The translations under genes were made by a program, and so were the position numbers. From NCBI GenBank assembly GCA_963849635.1, contig CAWKIA010000007.1:1-43562 (forward strand): a DNA stretch of 43,562 nucleotides, read 5' to 3'. Below are positions 34,179 through 43,099 of this stretch, piece after piece. Under the pieces are notes generated by a model. The model was not told the origin of the DNA. It worked only from the letters and a program-made list of their open reading frames with translations, and did not search any database. Source of the DNA: CAVRUD01 sp963849635. GTDB lineage: Bacteria > Chloroflexota > Chloroflexia > Thermomicrobiales > UBA6265. How positions within the stretch are numbered: position 1 is the first letter of the stretch; each line of letters starts with the position of its first letter.

Positions 34179-36040
34179 ATGGATCAATCCGGAGCGGGGG
34201 ACAATGGGTTCGGTGCGGCCCGCACATCTCCGGTTGCCGGATTGATGCGGGGCGGGGGCTCGACCAGAGGCTCCGGCCCGGGCAAACGGGAAGTCGATCT
34301 CTACGTTCGGACGTACACCACGCTGTTGCAGAGCTCGGGCGCGATCGGCGTCTCCAGCCTGGAGCCTGCCCACCTGACGGCGGCATCGTCCCTGCACGCG
34401 GGGGCGGCCGAGCCGGCGCCGGACATGAACGCCTTCATGTATTCGACGCAACGCTTGCCTTCCTGCATCGTCGATGTGCGCCGGATTGTGCTGGGGCAAT
34501 CGGCGCGGGCGTTTGAGCGAGCCGGTTTCCTGGGGATGGACGAGTGGGCCGCGGTGAAGGCGCCCGGCCGCCGGCGGCGATGGCACTACGACGGGGTCGA
34601 GGTGCTGGCGGCGTACATCGCCTCGTCGTCGGACCTCGATGACCTGATCCCGACCATCGTGGCCTACCAGATCGAGTGGAACAAGTTTAACCGGCTGTTT
34701 GCCGATAATCCCGAATTGGCCGAACTGGTGCGGGATGTCGCGGCCGGCGAACGACCCGTGCCGGCAGGAGAAGAGCTGGCGACCGTTGGTGAGACGCTGC
34801 TGTTGGAGCCGTCCGACTGGCGGAGATTGCAAAGCGTTTGGGGCGCCGCTCTCTGGTCCAACCTGACAAAGATGGCCCAGGATCGGAAGCGATACACCCT
34901 GCAGATGTTTGGCGCCAGCTATGTCAGCTACCAGCGGTCGGCACGGCAGTGGTGGGCGCCGGTTGGCCATCACGTGCAGACCAACGATTTCCGCGACCGC
35001 CCGATCTACTTCATCTCATCGAACACGCACTCGATCGTGAATGTGCTCAGCGGCACGTCCCGGCGGCGGCGGTCGGAGATGACGCGATTTCATCCGGCGT
35101 GGCCGCCATCCCGAGTTGGCGCCGCAACTCGATCTGCTGGAGGCGGGCGAAACCCGATCATCCTGGGACAACTTGCTCTACTTTGCCGCCCGCCACTACT
35201 TCAGCGGCCCAGAGATGACAGCGGAGCGGGAGAAGCGGGCCGAGGAAGAACGATCCATGGGGATCTATCACCTCGAGCCGGCGGGTGCGATCGACGTTGG
35301 CATCCAGGTGATCGAGTTAGCGAAGCTCGATCCGGCGACCTGGGACAACCGGGTGCTGACCTCGGGCGACAAGCCGGTGCCGGCGTTGGACGGGTTCGAT
35401 CCCCGGAAGTCAGACGCGATCATCATCAACATCAACTACCCGCTCGGTTTCGCGGCGTACCACCTGTTCAGCCAGATCGCGATGGCCACGGACGATCTGC
35501 AAGGCGTCTACGTGCTCGGCAAGGCCGCCACGTTGAACGGCAGAATCGGGGACGTGATGCTGGCGAATGTCGTCTACGACGAGCATTCGGGGAACACGTT
35601 CTGGTTCGAGAATTGCTTCTCCTACGACGATATCGCCCCGCTGCTGGTCTTTGGGGCGGCGCTGGACAACCAGCGGGCGGTGACGGTGAAGGGCACGTAT
35701 CTCCAGAACGAGGGCTACCTCGACTTCTACTACCGGGAGAATTTCACGGTGGTCGAGATGGAGGCGGGGCCGTATCTGAACGCGATCCACGAGGAGACGT
35801 CGCTGTCGCGATATCCCGTCCGACGAGGCGCTCAATATGCGGTTCGCGCATCCCGGCCATCTCGATCTCGGAATCATCCACTATGCGTCGGACACGCCGT
35901 ACACCCGGGCGCAGACGCTGGGGGCCAGGGGGATGTCCTTCTTCGGGATGGATTCGACCTACGCCTCGACGATTGCGATTCTGCGGCGGGTGTTCGAGCG
36001 CGAGTACGAGCGGATGGGTGACGCCGGGACGGCCCTCTAA
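34179..36040 (+). pseudogene. DUF6909-like conserved protein with two frameshifts
   Basis: Start preferred at ATG 34179; GTG 34125 is an in-frame alternative. Frame 3 carries VDLYVRTYTTLLQSSGAIGV, AFMYSTQRLPSCIVDVRRIV and RPIYFISSNTHSIVNVLSG. Near 35095 homology moves to frame 1: APQLDLLEAGETRSSWDNLL, AIIININYPLGFAAYHLFSQ and VYVLGKAATLNGRIGDVML. Near 35805 it moves to frame 2: MRFAHPGHLDLGIIHYASDT, ending REYERMGDAGTAL at TAA 36038-36040. About 620 residues if repaired. I believe this is the DUF6909 family, from memory. GKAATLNGRIGD recalls nucleoside-phosphorylase-like motifs, but no function is established. Both breaks look like single indels. Confidence 0.55.
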
Positions 36041-36048
36041 CCCCCCAG

Positions 36049-36083
36049 CCCCCCTTCCCCCCGCTGCGGCAGGGGGAAGGGGG
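36049..36083. repeat. C/G-tract hairpin of intergenic repeat type
   Basis: CCCCCTTCCCCC and GGGGGAAGGGGG (36072-36083) pair around a GCTGCGGCA loop, nine bases after the gene's stop. This form is a frequent dispersed intergenic repeat in bacterial genomes and may also terminate transcription. Confidence 0.6.
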
Positions 36084-36126
36084 AGAACGGGCGAGGCACG
36101 GAAGGTCGGGGCCACGATTAACGATC

Positions 36127-36495
36127 TTAGGCTCTGACGATGAGGCGGCCGCCGATGGCGACGATGAGGTAGTCGCGGTTCGCCCGGCGGAATTGGACCT
36201 CGACCCCGGCGACGAGGTCGACGGTGACGACATCGGTGAAGACAATGGTGGCGCCACCGCCGATTGCATCGACCCGGCGGATGGAGGGCCAGAGCGTGAG
36301 CATGGAGCTGGCACGGCCGTCGGTGCCAGGGACCATGAGCTGGTAGACGGCGGCACCGGGCAAGCGAAAGTCGGCGAGGCCGACGGGGATGTCGAGGGTG
36401 TCGGCGATCAGATCGATCGCCTGGGCGTTGTAGGGAATTTGCCGAATGCGCGAACGGGCGGATCCCGCGGTGCTTCGGTTGTTGGGATCGGCCAC
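36127..36495 (-). CDS. Hypothetical small protein, 122 residues
   Basis: GTG 36495 is preceded by GAGAGG at about ten bases. The N-terminal third is polar (SRIRQIPYNAQAIDLIADTL). The remainder alternates short beta-strand-like stretches: VYQLMVPGTDGRASSMLTLW, IRRVDAIGGGATIVFTDVV and VEVQFRRANRDYLIVAIGGR. No signal peptide, membrane helix or catalytic motif. A small beta-barrel-like cytoplasmic protein is plausible. It is divergent from the threonine dehydratase gene with about 130 bases between starts. I do not recognise the family. Confidence 0.6.
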   Translation of the reverse strand: MADPNNRSTAGSARSRIRQIPYNAQAIDLIADTLDIPVGLADFRLPGAAVYQLMVPGTDGRASSMLTLWPSIRRVDAIGGGATIVFTDVVTVDLVAGVEVQFRRANRDYLIVAIGGRLIVRA

Positions 36496-36537
36496 GTGCG
36501 CGGCACCTCTCAGGTTCGTCGAGATCGGATGCGCCTC

Positions 36538-36543
36538 TATACT
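36538..36543 (+). promoter_or_regulatory. Possible -10 box for threonine dehydratase
   Basis: TATACT lies 82 bases before ATG 36625; TTCGTC at 36515-36520, 17 bases upstream, is a poor -35 match. Confidence 0.35.
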
Positions 36544-36624
36544 GGCGCGGTTGTGACGGATTGTACGGGGCGGACCCGCTAGTAGGCGGGGAGCCGGGCA
36601 GCAAGCTATTCGAGGAGACAGAGC

Positions 36625-37599
36625 ATGGACGGGGCGAGCGCGAGCGGAACGGTGGCGAGCGGCGAAGCGGCCACCGCGACAACGACGGACGTGCCCGTGG
36701 TGACGCTCGCGGATATTGAAGGAGCCCGTGATCGGATTGCCAGCTACTTGCCCCGGACGCCGCTGTTTTCGACGGAGACGCTGAGTAAGCGCACGGGTAC
36801 CCGGCTGAGCCTGAAGGCGGAGAATTTACAGAAGACTGGTTCGTTCAAGGTGCGGGGGGCGCTCAATTCGGTTCTGCAGCTGACGCCGGAGCAGCGGGCA
36901 CGAGGAATCGTGACGATGTCGGCCGGGAACCACGGGGCCGGGGTGGCGTACGCGGCGGCGCTGGTTGGAGTGAAGTGCGCGGTCTTCATGCCGGAGTTTG
37001 GCGTGCCGGCAAAAATTGCGGCGATCAAGGGATACGGAGCCGAGGTCCACTTCGCGCCGACGATGCAGGCGCTGAAGTCGGCGATGGAGGCCCACCGGGA
37101 TGCCTATGGCATGGTGGTGGTGCACCCGTTCGCTGACCCAAACACGATCGCGGGGCAAGGCACAGTCGGACTCGAGATTCTTGAGGATTGCCCAGACGTC
37201 GAAGCGGTCGTGATCGGGACGGGCGGGGGCGGGTTGCTATCCGGGGTCGCGCAGGCTCTCAACTACACACGGCCGGATGTGCGCATCGTGGGGGTGGAGC
37301 CAGTTGGAGCGCCGACGGTCTACAACAGTCTGAAGGCTGGGCGGCCAATGCCGCTCGATCATATCGACACGATCGCCGATGGGCTGGCGGCACCGTTCTC
37401 CGATCGGCTGCCACAGGGGATCATCGAGCGGTGTGTAGCGGATGTGGTACTGGTGACCGATGACGAGATCCTAGCCGCCCTGCGGCTCATTCTGGAGCGG
37501 ACCAAGTTGCTGGTGGAGCCGGCGGGAGCAGCGGCGGTGGCGGCGCTGCTGACCGGGAAGGCGGGGCTGGAGACTGGGACGCGGACGGTGGCGATTTGA
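36625..37599 (+). CDS. Threonine/serine dehydratase, C-terminus frameshifted
   Basis: ATG 36625 has GAGGAG ten bases upstream. 324 residues as read. It is a PLP fold-II enzyme: LSLKAENLQKTGSFKVRGAL with the PLP-binding Lys in SFKVRG, MSAGNHGAGVAYAAAL, the phosphate-binding GTGGGGLLSGVAQAL, and VEPAGAAAVAALL. It converts threonine to 2-oxobutanoate (or serine to pyruvate) and ammonia. No ACT regulatory domain, so catabolic or unregulated type. The frame ends RTVAI then TGA at 37597-37599, but with one inserted base it continues VSGGNIDLERLKGVL to TAG 37641-37643, the canonical family ending. A one-base deletion just after ATT is therefore almost certain. The first 30 residues are a low-complexity Ala/Thr extension. 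Confidence 0.88.
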   Translation: MDGASASGTVASGEAATATTTDVPVVTLADIEGARDRIASYLPRTPLFSTETLSKRTGTRLSLKAENLQKTGSFKVRGALNSVLQLTPEQRARGIVTMSAGNHGAGVAYAAALVGVKCAVFMPEFGVPAKIAAIKGYGAEVHFAPTMQALKSAMEAHRDAYGMVVVHPFADPNTIAGQGTVGLEILEDCPDVEAVVIGTGGGGLLSGVAQALNYTRPDVRIVGVEPVGAPTVYNSLKAGRPMPLDHIDTIADGLAAPFSDRLPQGIIERCVADVVLVTDDEILAALRLILERTKLLVEPAGAAAVAALLTGKAGLETGTRTVAI

Positions 37600-37648
37600 G
37601 TGGCGGGAATATCGATTTGGAGCGGTTGAAGGGGGTGTTGTAGGGCGG

Positions 37649-37676
37649 GGGGGACAGCGCTGCGGCGCTGTCCCCC
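37649..37676 (+). terminator. Hairpin after threonine dehydratase
   Basis: GGGGGACAGCGC (37649-37660) pairs perfectly with GCGCTGTCCCCC (37665-37676) around TGCG. It begins six bases after the restored stop codon (37641-37643), which further supports that reading frame. The T-run is weak. Confidence 0.7.
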
Positions 37677-37679
37677 TCG

Positions 37680-37830
37680 TCATGGTCTGATTCGCCAATA
37701 GTCGATGACAGTGCCGATCGTGCCTTGGTGGGGACCGCAGTCGTACTCGTAGGTGCCGAGGTTGGCGAAGACGAATGCGAACTTCTGGTTCTCGTGCTGC
37801 GGACCGGAGTCGACGATGCGGTGGGCTTCA
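37680..37830 (-). pseudogene. Cupredoxin-like C-terminal fragment
   Basis: On the minus strand the frame reads EAHRIVDSGPQHENQKFAFV, then FANLGTYEYDCGPHQGTIG, then TVIDYWRIRP and TGA. The GTYEYDCGPH pattern is that of plastocyanin-like copper proteins (Cys and His ligands near the C-terminus). The following Met ligand position is not matched. An in-frame TAG stands just upstream and no start or signal sequence precedes it, so this is a 5'-truncated remnant of about 50 residues. Confidence 0.45.
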
Positions 37831-37880
37831 TGCCCCACCGCCTACCCCGCCCACCCAGCTACCTAACACGCGCAAGGACA

Positions 37881-37975
37881 GAAAGCGCTGTGGTGACCAC
37901 CTGGTGGCGCACGCCTCGCCACGACATCCTAGACACATGTTAGCTGTCAGTCGTGGCAGAGTGAGGCATAGCGAC
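37881..37975 (+). repeat. Left arm of inverted repeat around the regulator/hydrolase cassette
   Basis: Bases 37911-37938 (ACGCCTCGCCACGACATCCT, then AGACACAT) match the reverse complement of 41975-42002 at 27 of 28 positions. The match continues through GTCAGTCGTGGCAGAG (37946-37961; 14 of 16) to AGCGAC (37970-37975), and upstream to GAAAG at 37881. Confidence 0.65.
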
Positions 37976-38050
37976 CGCTCGCGGTTCGGCTAAGGTACTG
38001 ATCCTTCCCGGGCGTGCCGGCTGCGGGTTCCCATCGGAGACGACGAACTT

Positions 38051-40760
38051 GTGCCGCCGCCACGCATCGGCGATGCTACGCCCGCGATGGACAACCGGGC
38101 GGCACCATGGACCGCGGACAGAGCAGAGGACGAGGGCTGGCTTTCGACGGCCGCCGCTGCGGCCAGGCTGAGCGTCAGCCAGCGCACGATTCGCCGCGCC
38201 ATCGCCGCCGGCACGCTGCCCGCGATCAAGATTGCCGGCACCTACCGGATCGCCATCGACGACCTCGCGCGCTATGGCGACGGCCGCCGGGGGTTGCCGA
38301 AACCGCTGCCGTTCCCCGGCCAGGGGGCGCCGTTGGGCTCGCTCCCGCTCCCACGGACCGCGCTCGTGGGCCGAGCGGGCGAGGTGGCGACCGCCCGTGG
38401 GCTGCTCCTCGACGAGGCCGTCCCCCTGCTGACGCTCACCGGTCCCGGTGGGGTCGGCAAGACCCGCTTGGCCGTGGCCGTGGCCCAGGACGTGGCCGAT
38501 CGCTTCTCCGACGGCGTGGTCTTCATCGATCTCGCGCCCCTCGCCGATCCGGCCTTGGTGGTCACGACCGTCGCGGCCGCGCTGGGCGTCACCCCCAGTC
38601 CCGATCAGCCGGTCGCGGACGCCATCGTCGCCCATCTGCGGCCGGCGCAACTGCTCCTCCTCCTCGACAACTGCGAGCACCTGCTGGCCGCGGTCGGGGA
38701 TCTGGTGTCCGCGCTCCTGGCGCGATGCCCCGCCCTCCAGGTGCTGGCCACTAGCCGCGCCCCGCTCCACGTGCGCGGCGAGCAGGTCCTGCCCACGCCG
38801 CCCCTGGAGGTGCCGCGGAGCGGCGCCGCCCTCCACGTCGTGCGCGCGGCGCCGGCCGCCGCCCTCTTCGTGCAGCGGGCACGGGCCGTCGATCCCCGCT
38901 TCGCCCTCACCGAGCAGAACGCCGGGGCCGTGGCGGAGGTGTGTCGGCGGCTGGACGGGTTGCCCCTGGCCATCGAGCTGGCGGCGGCACGGTCGAACGT
39001 GCTGTCGCCGGCGGCGCTGCTGGCGCTGCTCAGCCAGCGCTTGCGGGTACTGGGCACGGGACCGCGCGATGCTCCGGCCCGTCACCAGACCATCCGGGAC
39101 GCGATCGCCTGGTCCTACGATCTGCTCACGCCGGAGGAGCAAGCGTTCTTCCGCCGCCTCGCCGTCTTCGCCGGGGGCTGGACGCTGGAGGCCGCGGCGG
39201 TCGTCAGCGGACTGGCGCTCCCAGAGGCGCTCGCCCGCCTCGATGCCCTGGTCGACCAGAGCCTGGTGGTGCGTCGCACCGACGCCGACGCGCTCGTCCC
39301 GCGCTTCGCGCTGCTGGAGACGATCCGCGCGTTCGGGCTGGAGCGCCTGAGCGAATCCGGCGAGGACGACGACACGCGTGACCGGCACGCCGCGTTCTTT
39401 CGCGGCTTCATCGCGGATCTCGACCTCTACGCTGCCTTCCCCGGCGACGATTCCTGGTTCGGCCGCGTCGCGCCGGAGGAGGACAACCTGCGCCAGGCCC
39501 TGGAGCGGTTCCTGGCGCGCGGCGACACGCTCGCGTTGAGCGAACTGAGCAGCGGCCTCACCGCGTTTTGGTCGACGCGCTCGCTGTTCGGCGAAGGGCG
39601 GCGCTGGCTGGAACTCGCCATCGCCGGCGACCGGGATCTCCCGGCGGCCCTTCGCGCCCGCAGCCGCGAGGCCGCGGGCCTCTTGATCACCTTCTTCGGC
39701 GAAGCGGCGGTCGCCGCGCCACTCGTCGACGAGGCCGTGGCGTTGGCCCGCGGATGCGGTGATCTGCTCGCGCTGCGGCACGCGCTCGATTCGCTGGGCG
39801 TCGTGTTGATGCAGCAACGGGAGTTCACGCGGGCGATGGCGGCGTTTGAGGAAGCGGAGCAGGCAGCGCGAGCCCTGACCCCGGACGTGCCACAAGGCGG
39901 TCTGTTCGTGGGGGGTGCGCTCTGTCTTCAAGGCGTGGTCGCCCAACTGGCGGGAGATGAAGACTTGGCGATCGCGCGCTTCAGGGAGGCAATGCCGTTC
40001 CTGCGCGCGCCAGGCGGCGGGCGGGGGCTCGGCATGTTGCTGGGCGAGCTCGGCGTCATCCAGGTCAGCTCCGGCAGTGCGCACGAGGCGGCGCCAACCC
40101 TTGTCGAGTCGGTAGCGCTGAGCTGGAGGGGGCGCGATGACGCGACGCTCACCCGCGCCCTGCTGGGGCTGGCCGCCGTCGCCGCCGTCACCGATCAGCG
40201 GGTCGCTGCGGCGCACCTGTTGGGCGCCGCCGACGCCATCGCCGCCAGCACGCCCTTGGCCGACAGCGCGGTATCGCGTAACCGCGGCATCGTCGAGTGG
40301 TGCCTCGCTCGCCTCGACGATCACCTCGACGCAACCACGCTGGGCCGCGAGCGGCGTGCCGGAGCCGGCCTGACGTTAGAGCAAGCGGTCGCGCTGGCGC
40401 GCGCGGTAGCGACCCCCGTGCTCGGCACCGCGCGCGTGGAAGAGATTTGGCAAGCGACCGGCGCGCCAGACCCAGGGCCTCCCCCGGAGGCGCGGCCGCT
40501 GACCACCGACCTGGCACAACCCGCGCCCGTCCCGATCCGACCCCACGGTCGCACCGTCCGCGGACCCCTTCGGCCTCTCCAAGCGCGAGCGCGAGGTCCT
40601 GGCCCTCCTCGCCCAGCGCTGGACCGATCCCGAGATCGCCGCCCGCCTCTTCGTCTCCCCGCGCACCGTCCAGTCCCACGTCCGGGGTGTCTTCAATAAG
40701 CTCGGCGTCTCCAACCGCCGCGACGCCGCCGCCGTGGCCGCCCGCTACGGCCTGGTCTGA
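38051..40760 (+). CDS. STAND-ATPase regulator with N-terminal HTH and C-terminal LuxR HTH, frameshifted near the end
   Basis: The frame opens at GTG 38051 (ATG 38087 is an alternative) and runs to 40699. Residues 31-75 (LSTAAAAARLSVSQRTIRRA, then IKIAGTYRIAIDDLARY) form an excisionase/MerR-like HTH. The ATPase has Walker A GPGGVGKTRL at 131-140, LLLLLDNCEHLL near 203, LDGLPLAIELAAARS and the RRLAVFAGGWTLEAAAVV block. A TPR-like region fills about 470-780. The LuxR HTH (DPFGLSKREREVLALLAQRW, then RLFVSPRTVQSHVRGVFNKL) lies in another frame from about 40563 to TGA 40758-40760. One base change of length near 40550-40562 would restore it. It is the best preserved of the window's STAND regulators. 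An alpha/beta hydrolase follows on the same strand. Confidence 0.8.
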
Positions 40761-40921
40761 AGCCGAAAACTCAGTAACTCTTGCGGAGGATTATGCGAGG
40801 CCGCCGGGGTGCATCCTGGGGGCGCCGTCGGGATGTCCCTGGCGATCCCGGAAGTGAGCTCGGCCGCACGGGAGCGCTGAACGTCGGCGGCCGGTCACCA
40901 CGTGCAGCGAACAGGACCTCT

Positions 40922-41820
40922 ATGGACGCCGCAGCGCACTCGACCCTCTCCCGCCGTGCCGCGCGGCCGCGGCGGCGCGCTTGTCTCGGCGCCGGCGGCC
41001 TCGCCGCCGCGCCTGCCGCCCGGCAGGATCGCCCCGGCCGCCGCCCAGGACGGACCCGCGGCGACGTTCGTCCTGGTCCCCGGCCAGTGGACCGGCGCCT
41101 TCGTCTGGCACACGGTCGCGCCGCTGCTGCGGGCGGCCGGCCACGACGTCTACGCCACGACCTGCACCGGCCTCGGCGAGCGCGTCCACCTCGCCAGCCC
41201 GGCCATCGACCTCGACGACTTCGTCACCGACGTCGTCAACGTGCTGGAGTACGAGGACCTGCGCAACGTCATCCTGGTCGGCCACAGCTTCGGCGGGATG
41301 ATCATCACCGGGGTGGCCGAGCGGGTGCCCGAGCGCCTGGCGCAGCTGGTCTACCTCGACGCCGCCGTGCCCGCCGACGGCCAAAACGACTACGAGGCCA
41401 ACTACGTTTCCGAGGAAGTCCGCCAGGAAGCGCTCGTCGCCGACGTGGCGGGCGGCGTGGAGGCGGGCACGCCTGGTTTCCTGCCCGTCACCCCCGCCAT
41501 CGTGGAGTGGCTGCAGGGGGCGATCACGGACCCGGCCGAGGCCGAGTGGTTCATCGCGAAGCTGGTGCCGCACCCGCATCTTGACCAACCTCCAGCGGCT
41601 CCGGCTCGGCAACCCGGCGGCGGCGGCGCTGCCCCGCGCCTTCATCCTGTGCACGGCGGACAAGGACCTGACGGCCGAGCCGCAGACGGATTCCTACGTG
41701 CTCGCCGTCGAGCGGGTGCGGTCGGACCCCAACTGGCGCGTCATCGAGTTGGACGACAACCACCTGGTGAACCTCAACGGCCCGCAGGCGACGGCCGAGG
41801 CGCTCCTGTCGCTGGTCTAG
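40922..41820 (+). pseudogene. Exported alpha/beta hydrolase (EstC/methyl-esterase-like), frameshifted
   Basis: ATG 40922 opens MDAAAHSTLSRRAA, a Tat-like start. A frame change near 40965-41040 leads to AAAQDGPAATFVLVPGQWTG and FVWHTVAPLLRAAGHDVYAT. The nucleophile elbow is VGHSFGGMI (about 41280), then LAQLVYLDAAVPADGQ. Near 41580 a second change gives LTNLQRLRLGNPAAAALPRA, FILCTADKDL (acid region) and a catalytic His in ELDDNHLVNLNGPQ, ending at TAG 41818-41820. About 298 residues if repaired. Likely a small-ester hydrolase. Downstream of the STAND regulator and inside the same inverted repeat, so it may be the regulator's target. Confidence 0.75.
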
Positions 41821-41849
41821 GCCCCACCCCCACCGCTCTTCGGCTTTGT

Positions 41850-41878
41850 GGGCCGCCCTGCTCCACGCAGGGCGGCCC
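41850..41878 (+). terminator. Hairpin after alpha/beta hydrolase
   Basis: GGGCCGCCCTGC (41850-41861) pairs perfectly with GCAGGGCGGCCC (41867-41878) around TCCAC. It lies 30 bases past the stop; no T-run. Confidence 0.65.
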
Positions 41879-41940
41879 GGGCACCACGGTGCGGGGCACG
41901 CGCTTTGCTGGGTCGAGGCCATGTCGCCCGGGGCGTCGAG

Positions 41941-42023
41941 GTCGCTGATTTCTCTGGCACGCCTGACTGCATGTATGTGTCAAGGATGTCGTGGCGAGGC
42001 GTGTGGTGGCGCCACCTCCTTTC
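41941..42023 (-). repeat. Right arm of inverted repeat around the regulator/hydrolase cassette
   Basis: Reverse-complement counterpart of 37881-37975. The best block is 41975-42002; further blocks are CTCTGGCACGCCTGAC at 41952-41967, GTCGCT at 41941-41946 and CTTTC at 42019-42023. Distance between arms is about 4 kb. Confidence 0.65.
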
Positions 42024-42076
42024 TCTCCGCGCCCGAACCGAATCAGCTCTTCGCACAATACTGTTTCGACGCACGA

Positions 42077-42108
42077 CACGGGCCGGCCACCTGAGGCGCC
42101 GGCCCGTG
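42077..42108. repeat. Hairpin repeat, copy 1
   Basis: CACGGGCCGGC pairs with GCCGGCCCGTG, 11 bp with a 10-nt loop. CTGAGGCGCCGGCCCG (42091-42106) recurs exactly at 43370-43385. Sits downstream of the minus-strand NHL gene. Confidence 0.55.
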
Positions 42109-42135
42109 CTCTGGGGTCCTAAGTGAACGGTACGT

Positions 42136-42240
42136 CAGGCGGCGGCTATCGCAGTTCGCTCCTGCCCCAGTAAATCGAGGATCGTCGGCGGGCAATCGGC
42201 CAACGCGCCGACGCGGTCGCGCTTCGCGAACGGTCGCCAG
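42136..42240 (-). pseudogene. Possible C-terminal fragment of an alkaline-phosphatase-superfamily protein
   Basis: On the minus strand, PFAKRDRVGALADCPPTILD then LLGQERTAIAAA and TGA resembles the LADxxPTxLxLLG end of sulfatase/phosphoglyceromutase-type proteins. Only about 35 residues, directly abutting the NHL gene's stop. Weak evidence; chance similarity is possible. Confidence 0.25.
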
Positions 42241-42241
42241 G

Positions 42242-43099
42242 CTACTGGCGGGCGAATTTCTGGAGGCGGTCTTCCCCGAGGACCTCGCTGACGTAGAGGT
42301 CGCCGCGCGAGTCGGCCCAGATCGAATGCGGGCTGTCGCGGAACTGGCCCGGTTCCTCCCCGGCGTCGCCCCAGCGGGCCAGCACTGTGCCGTCGCGCGC
42401 TAAGACGCTGATCCGGCGATCGCCTTCGGCAATGTAGACGGTGTCGCCGTCGATGAAGACCTGATTGGGCGAGCGCAGCCCCGCCCACTCGGTCAGGTAG
42501 TCGCCCGTGGACGAGAAGATCTGGACGCGGTTGTTGGTGCGGTCCGTGACGTAGACCCGGCTGTCGCGATCGACCCAGATGGCGTGGGGCAAGAGGAACT
42601 CGCCGGGTCCGGCGCCGGTCCTGCCCCAGGAGTCGAGGAGCGCCCCATCGGCGCCGAATCGATGCCAGCGGTTCTGGCCGTAGCCGTCGGAGACGAAGAG
42701 GTCGCCAGACGGGCCGACGACGGCCCAGGTCGGCCGGTTGAAGGGGAGATCGGGCGGGCCGGGCTGGTTGGGGGTGCCCCAGGTCCGCAGCAGCGTCCCG
42801 TCGCGGGTGAACTGCCGGGCAGTGTGGTCGCCGGTGTCGGTCGTGAAGACCGTGTCGTCCGGGCCGATCCAGACGCCGTGCGGCTCCCGGAAGAGGTCAT
42901 CGCCCCAGGAACCGAGGCGCGTCCCGTCGCGATCAAAGACCAGCATCACCGGCGCGGGGAGGCGCTGGAAGACGTAGACCCGGTCGGTGGCGTCGACCGC
43001 GATGGACGAGACGAGTCCAAAGCGTTCATTGGCAGACCCGCGTCCCCAGTTCTCGACGACCTCGTACCGGTAGTCGCCGTCGCCAACGAGCCGAGTCAT
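42242..43099 (-). CDS. NHL-repeat beta-propeller protein
   Basis: Start chosen at ATG 43099, preceded by GGGAGGGAG; the frame extends upstream but without protein character. 285 residues. Five or six NHL-type blades are evident: GLVSSIAVDATDRVYVFQRL, EPHGVWIGPDDTVFTTDTGD, RPTWAVVGPSGDLFVSDGYG, LPHAIWVDRDSRVYVTDRTN, SPNQVFIDGDTVYIAEGDRR and SPHSIWADSRGDLYVSEVLG. Similar to peptidyl-alpha-hydroxyglycine lyase-like and SMP-30/NHL proteins. No signal peptide, so cytoplasmic. Role unknown; some relatives are lyases or sugar-lactone hydrolases. Flanked on both sides by copies of one hairpin (42077-42108 and 43357-43385). Confidence 0.85.
   Translation of the reverse strand: MTRLVGDGDYRYEVVENWGRGSANERFGLVSSIAVDATDRVYVFQRLPAPVMLVFDRDGTRLGSWGDDLFREPHGVWIGPDDTVFTTDTGDHTARQFTRDGTLLRTWGTPNQPGPPDLPFNRPTWAVVGPSGDLFVSDGYGQNRWHRFGADGALLDSWGRTGAGPGEFLLPHAIWVDRDSRVYVTDRTNNRVQIFSSTGDYLTEWAGLRSPNQVFIDGDTVYIAEGDRRISVLARDGTVLARWGDAGEEPGQFRDSPHSIWADSRGDLYVSEVLGEDRLQKFARQ

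Noticed and set aside
34047..34973. 308-codon minus-strand open frame
   Set aside because: Antisense to the DUF6909-like coding region, which shows clear protein character on the plus strand.
36049..36083. C/G-tract hairpin as a novel element
   Set aside because: This form is a common intergenic repeat; listed as a repeat only.
37940..40324. 794-codon open frame on the minus strand
   Set aside because: Gln/Arg/Gly-rich mirror of the STAND regulator on the plus strand; long antisense frames are expected in high-GC genes and no domain is present.
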